Shown one piece after another: positions 62,153 through 64,000 of a stretch of DNA of 64,000 nucleotides. Each line of letters starts with the position of its first letter. Within the stretch, counting starts at the first letter, position 1. The stretch is taken from NCBI RefSeq assembly GCF_030433895.1, contig NZ_JARUXE010000004.1, forward strand, positions 105,914-169,913. The letters run 5' to 3'. A program made the position numbers and the translations under genes. Under the pieces are notes generated by a model, which made no database searches, was not told the origin of the DNA, and saw nothing but the letters and a program-made list of their open reading frames with translations. Source of the stretch: Arthrobacter sp. PsM3 (GTDB taxonomy: Bacteria > Actinomycetota > Actinomycetes > Actinomycetales > Micrococcaceae).

Positions 62153-63394
62153 ATGACTTCCCAAGAATCCACGGACAACCCTGCCCCGCCCGGGCCCCCA
62201 GCCAACACCGGAGCGCCGCTGGGCGTGGCCATGATCGGCTACGCGTTTATGGGCAAGGCCCACTCGAACGCCTGGCGCAATGTGGCCAGCTTCTTCGATG
62301 TGCCGGCCTTCGAACAGCGTGTCCTGGTCGGACGGGACGCGGCCGGCGTCGCCGAGGCCGCCGCCAAGTACGGCTGGGCGGAGTCCTCCACGGATTGGCG
62401 CTCGGTGATCAACCGCGACGACATCCAGATAGTGGACATCTGCGCCCCGGGCTTTATGCACGCGGAGATCGCCGTCGCAGCCCTCGCCGCCGGCAAGCAC
62501 GTGCTGGTGGAGAAGCCGCTGGCGAACACCCTGGCGGAAGCCGAGTCGATGACCGCCGCGGCGAAATCGGCCCGCAGCCAGGGTGTCCAGTCCATGGTCG
62601 GGTTCAATTACCGGCGCATCCCCGCCCTTGCCCTGGCCCGGGAACTGATCAGCGAGGGCCGGCTGGGTGCGATCCGGCACGTCCGGGCGGCGTATCTGCA
62701 GGACTGGCTCGTGGACCCTGAGTCGCCCATGACGTGGCGGCTGACCAGGGACACCGCCGGGTCCGGGGCGCTGGGGGACATTGCCTCCCACGCCATCGAC
62801 CAGGTGCTGTTCCTGCTCGGGGACCAGGTCACCGAGGTCTCGGGCCGGCTGCACACCCTCACCTCGCACCGCCCGGGCCGGGACGGCCCGGAAGAGGTGA
62901 CGGTCGACGACGCCGCCTGGGCCACGCTCTCGCTCGCCTCCGGGGCCGTTGCCTCGGTGGAGGTCTCCCGGGTGGCCACCGGCCGGAAGAACTCACTCAA
63001 ACTGGAGATCTACGGGGAAAAGGGGTCCATCCTGTTCGACCTTGAGGACCTGAACGAGCTGGGCTTCCTGGACGCCACCGTCCCGGTCCGGGAACAGGGC
63101 TTCCGGCGCATCCTGGTCAATGAGCCGGAGCACCCCTACGCCGCCGCCTGGTGGCCGCAGGGGCACGTGATCGGCTGGGAGCACACGTTTACACATGAAA
63201 TCCGTGACTTCCTCGTCGCGATCGGCAACGGGAGCCCGCCCTCGCCGTCGTTCGAGGACGGCCTGACGGTCCAGCGTATTCTCGACGCGGTCGAGGAAAG
63301 CGCGGCGGCAAAGAGTTCGATCATCCAGTTGGCCGGCGTCCCCGCCGCCGCCCTTGCTTCCCGCGTACCGACCGCCTTCCCCGAAGGAGCCTGA
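62153..63394 (+). CDS. Gfo/Idh/MocA-family oxidoreductase 2 (levoglucosan dehydrogenase-like)
   Basis: A 413-residue oxidoreductase. Motifs: GVAMIGYAFMGKAHSNAWRN (cofactor site), VLVEKPLANT (E-K-P), FNYRRIPALALARELI, YLQDWLVDPESPMTWRL and SGALGDIASHAIDQVLFL. This set matches what I recall of levoglucosan dehydrogenase (1,6-anhydroglucose 3-dehydrogenase) from related Arthrobacter-type bacteria, but other 3-keto-sugar dehydrogenases share it. The first about 20 residues are Pro-rich and variable. A neighbouring isomerase-type gene would act on its product. Confidence 0.88.
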   Translation: MTSQESTDNPAPPGPPANTGAPLGVAMIGYAFMGKAHSNAWRNVASFFDVPAFEQRVLVGRDAAGVAEAAAKYGWAESSTDWRSVINRDDIQIVDICAPGFMHAEIAVAALAAGKHVLVEKPLANTLAEAESMTAAAKSARSQGVQSMVGFNYRRIPALALARELISEGRLGAIRHVRAAYLQDWLVDPESPMTWRLTRDTAGSGALGDIASHAIDQVLFLLGDQVTEVSGRLHTLTSHRPGRDGPEEVTVDDAAWATLSLASGAVASVEVSRVATGRKNSLKLEIYGEKGSILFDLEDLNELGFLDATVPVREQGFRRILVNEPEHPYAAAWWPQGHVIGWEHTFTHEIRDFLVAIGNGSPPSPSFEDGLTVQRILDAVEESAAAKSSIIQLAGVPAAALASRVPTAFPEGA

Positions 63395-63395
63395 C

Positions 63396-64000
63396 ATGGC
63401 CCGCCCGTACACCCTGTTCACCGGCCAGTGGGCCGACCTGCCCTTCGAGGAAGTCGCCAAGCTTGCCTCCGGCTGGGGCTACGACGGACTGGAAATCGCC
63501 GTATCCGGGGACCACCTGGACGCCTGGCGCTGGGACGAACCCGGCTATGTCGAGTCCAAACTCGCCGTGCTGGAGAAATACAACCTCAAGGTCTGGGCCA
63601 TCTCCAACCACCTCAAGGGCCAGGCCGTCTGCGATGACCCGATCGACTTCCGGCACGAGGCCATCGTCGGGGCCAGGGTCTGGGGCGACGGCGACCCCGA
63701 AGGCGTCCGGCAGCGCGCCGCCGAGGAAATGCAGCACACCGCCCGGCTCGCCAAAGCCCTCGGCGTGGACACCGTGGTCGGCTTCACCGGTTCCTCGATC
63801 TGGCAGTACGTCGCGATGTTCCCGCCCGTCCCGGAGAAGGTGATCGAGGCCGGCTACCAGGACTTCGCCGACCGCTGGAACCCCATCCTGGACGTCTTCG
63901 ACGAATGCGGCGTCCGCTTCGCCCACGAGGTCCACCCCTCCGAGATCGCCTACGACTACTGGACCACCGTCCGCACCCTCGAAGCGATCGGCCACCGCGA
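63396..64000 (+). CDS. Sugar phosphate isomerase/epimerase 2 (3' end outside window)
   Basis: About 201 codons are visible of a TIM barrel protein: MARPYTLFTGQWADLPFEEVAKLASGWGYDGLEIAVSG, then HLKGQAVCDDPIDFRHEAI, GVDTVVGFTGSSIW and FAHEVHPSEIAYDYWTT, where the Glu and His are metal ligands. The stop lies beyond the window. GAAGGAG precedes ATG 63396, one base after the upstream stop codon. Its relatives in 3-keto-glycoside pathways cleave or isomerise keto-sugars. Confidence 0.88.
   Translation, partial: MARPYTLFTGQWADLPFEEVAKLASGWGYDGLEIAVSGDHLDAWRWDEPGYVESKLAVLEKYNLKVWAISNHLKGQAVCDDPIDFRHEAIVGARVWGDGDPEGVRQRAAEEMQHTARLAKALGVDTVVGFTGSSIWQYVAMFPPVPEKVIEAGYQDFADRWNPILDVFDECGVRFAHEVHPSEIAYDYWTTVRTLEAIGHR

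Overview
The window is high-GC DNA with dense, mostly divergent or head-to-tail operons, frequent ATGA/GTGA start-stop overlaps, many GTG starts and many apparently leaderless promoters. Gene content (RamB next to the glyoxylate-shunt genes, an IdeR/DtxR-type iron box, an actinobacterial high-affinity [NiFe] hydrogenase, a MocR/YczE pair) points to an actinobacterium of the Arthrobacter/Pseudarthrobacter type. No rRNA, tRNA, CRISPR array, insertion sequence or phage gene was recognised.

Layout. 1-9.5 kb: end of an Lhr-type helicase, an Nei-type DNA glycosylase, the divergent yczE/MocR-type regulator pair, an ArsR regulator with its SRPBCC partner, an RluA-type pseudouridine synthase and a DedA-type membrane protein. 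9.6-20.5 kb: the centrepiece, a nickel permease followed by hypA-hypB-hhyS-hhyL-(NifU/Rieske-like)-DUF5947-DUF6084-unknown-small membrane protein-protease-hypC, with a convergent DUF6390 gene. This is a group 1h (formerly group 5) hydrogenase that scavenges trace H2; hypD, hypE and hypF are not in the window. 20.6-23.6 kb: a FecBCD-type metal-chelate ABC importer. 23.6-31 kb: PEP carboxylase, an NADP-dependent reductase divergent from a TetR gene with three palindromic operators, a DUF1684 protein, and an acyl-CoA dehydrogenase/SDR pair. 31-38.4 kb: a GH76-like protein, an iron-box-controlled Fe(III) ABC importer and a frameshifted glycogen-debranching-type glucosidase. 38.5-50 kb: stress and housekeeping genes, including tRNA-guanine transglycosylase plus a queuosine-precursor transporter, an ABC exporter, an MHS-family permease and a PdxK-type kinase. 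50-57 kb: acetate metabolism, with a PoxB-type enzyme, RamB, isocitrate lyase and malate synthase. 57-64 kb: a CynX-type permease and a ROK-regulated sugar or inositol oxidation cluster that carries a deletion scar and a frameshift.

How the genes work together. Ni uptake (HoxN-type), Ni insertion (HypA/HypB), CN/CO carrier function (HypC) and a C-terminal protease serve HhyL; HhyS and the NifU/Rieske-like protein would move electrons toward the respiratory chain; the five translationally coupled accessory genes are conserved companions of unknown function. RamB sits between acetate production (PoxB) and acetate use (AceA, AceB). The last cluster pairs two Gfo/Idh/MocA oxidoreductases with two TIM-barrel isomerases, as in 3-keto-sugar pathways, but its ABC transporter has been deleted in frame.

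The most notable observations are the hydrogenase accessory module with a four-cysteine version of a Rieske-like domain, the oxidoreductase-permease fusion scar, two one-base frameshifts in homopolymer runs, very long perfect hairpins around aceB, a 37-bp duplication covering the ends of two convergent genes, and a set of promoters whose -10 hexamer lies almost always 6 nt before the start codon.
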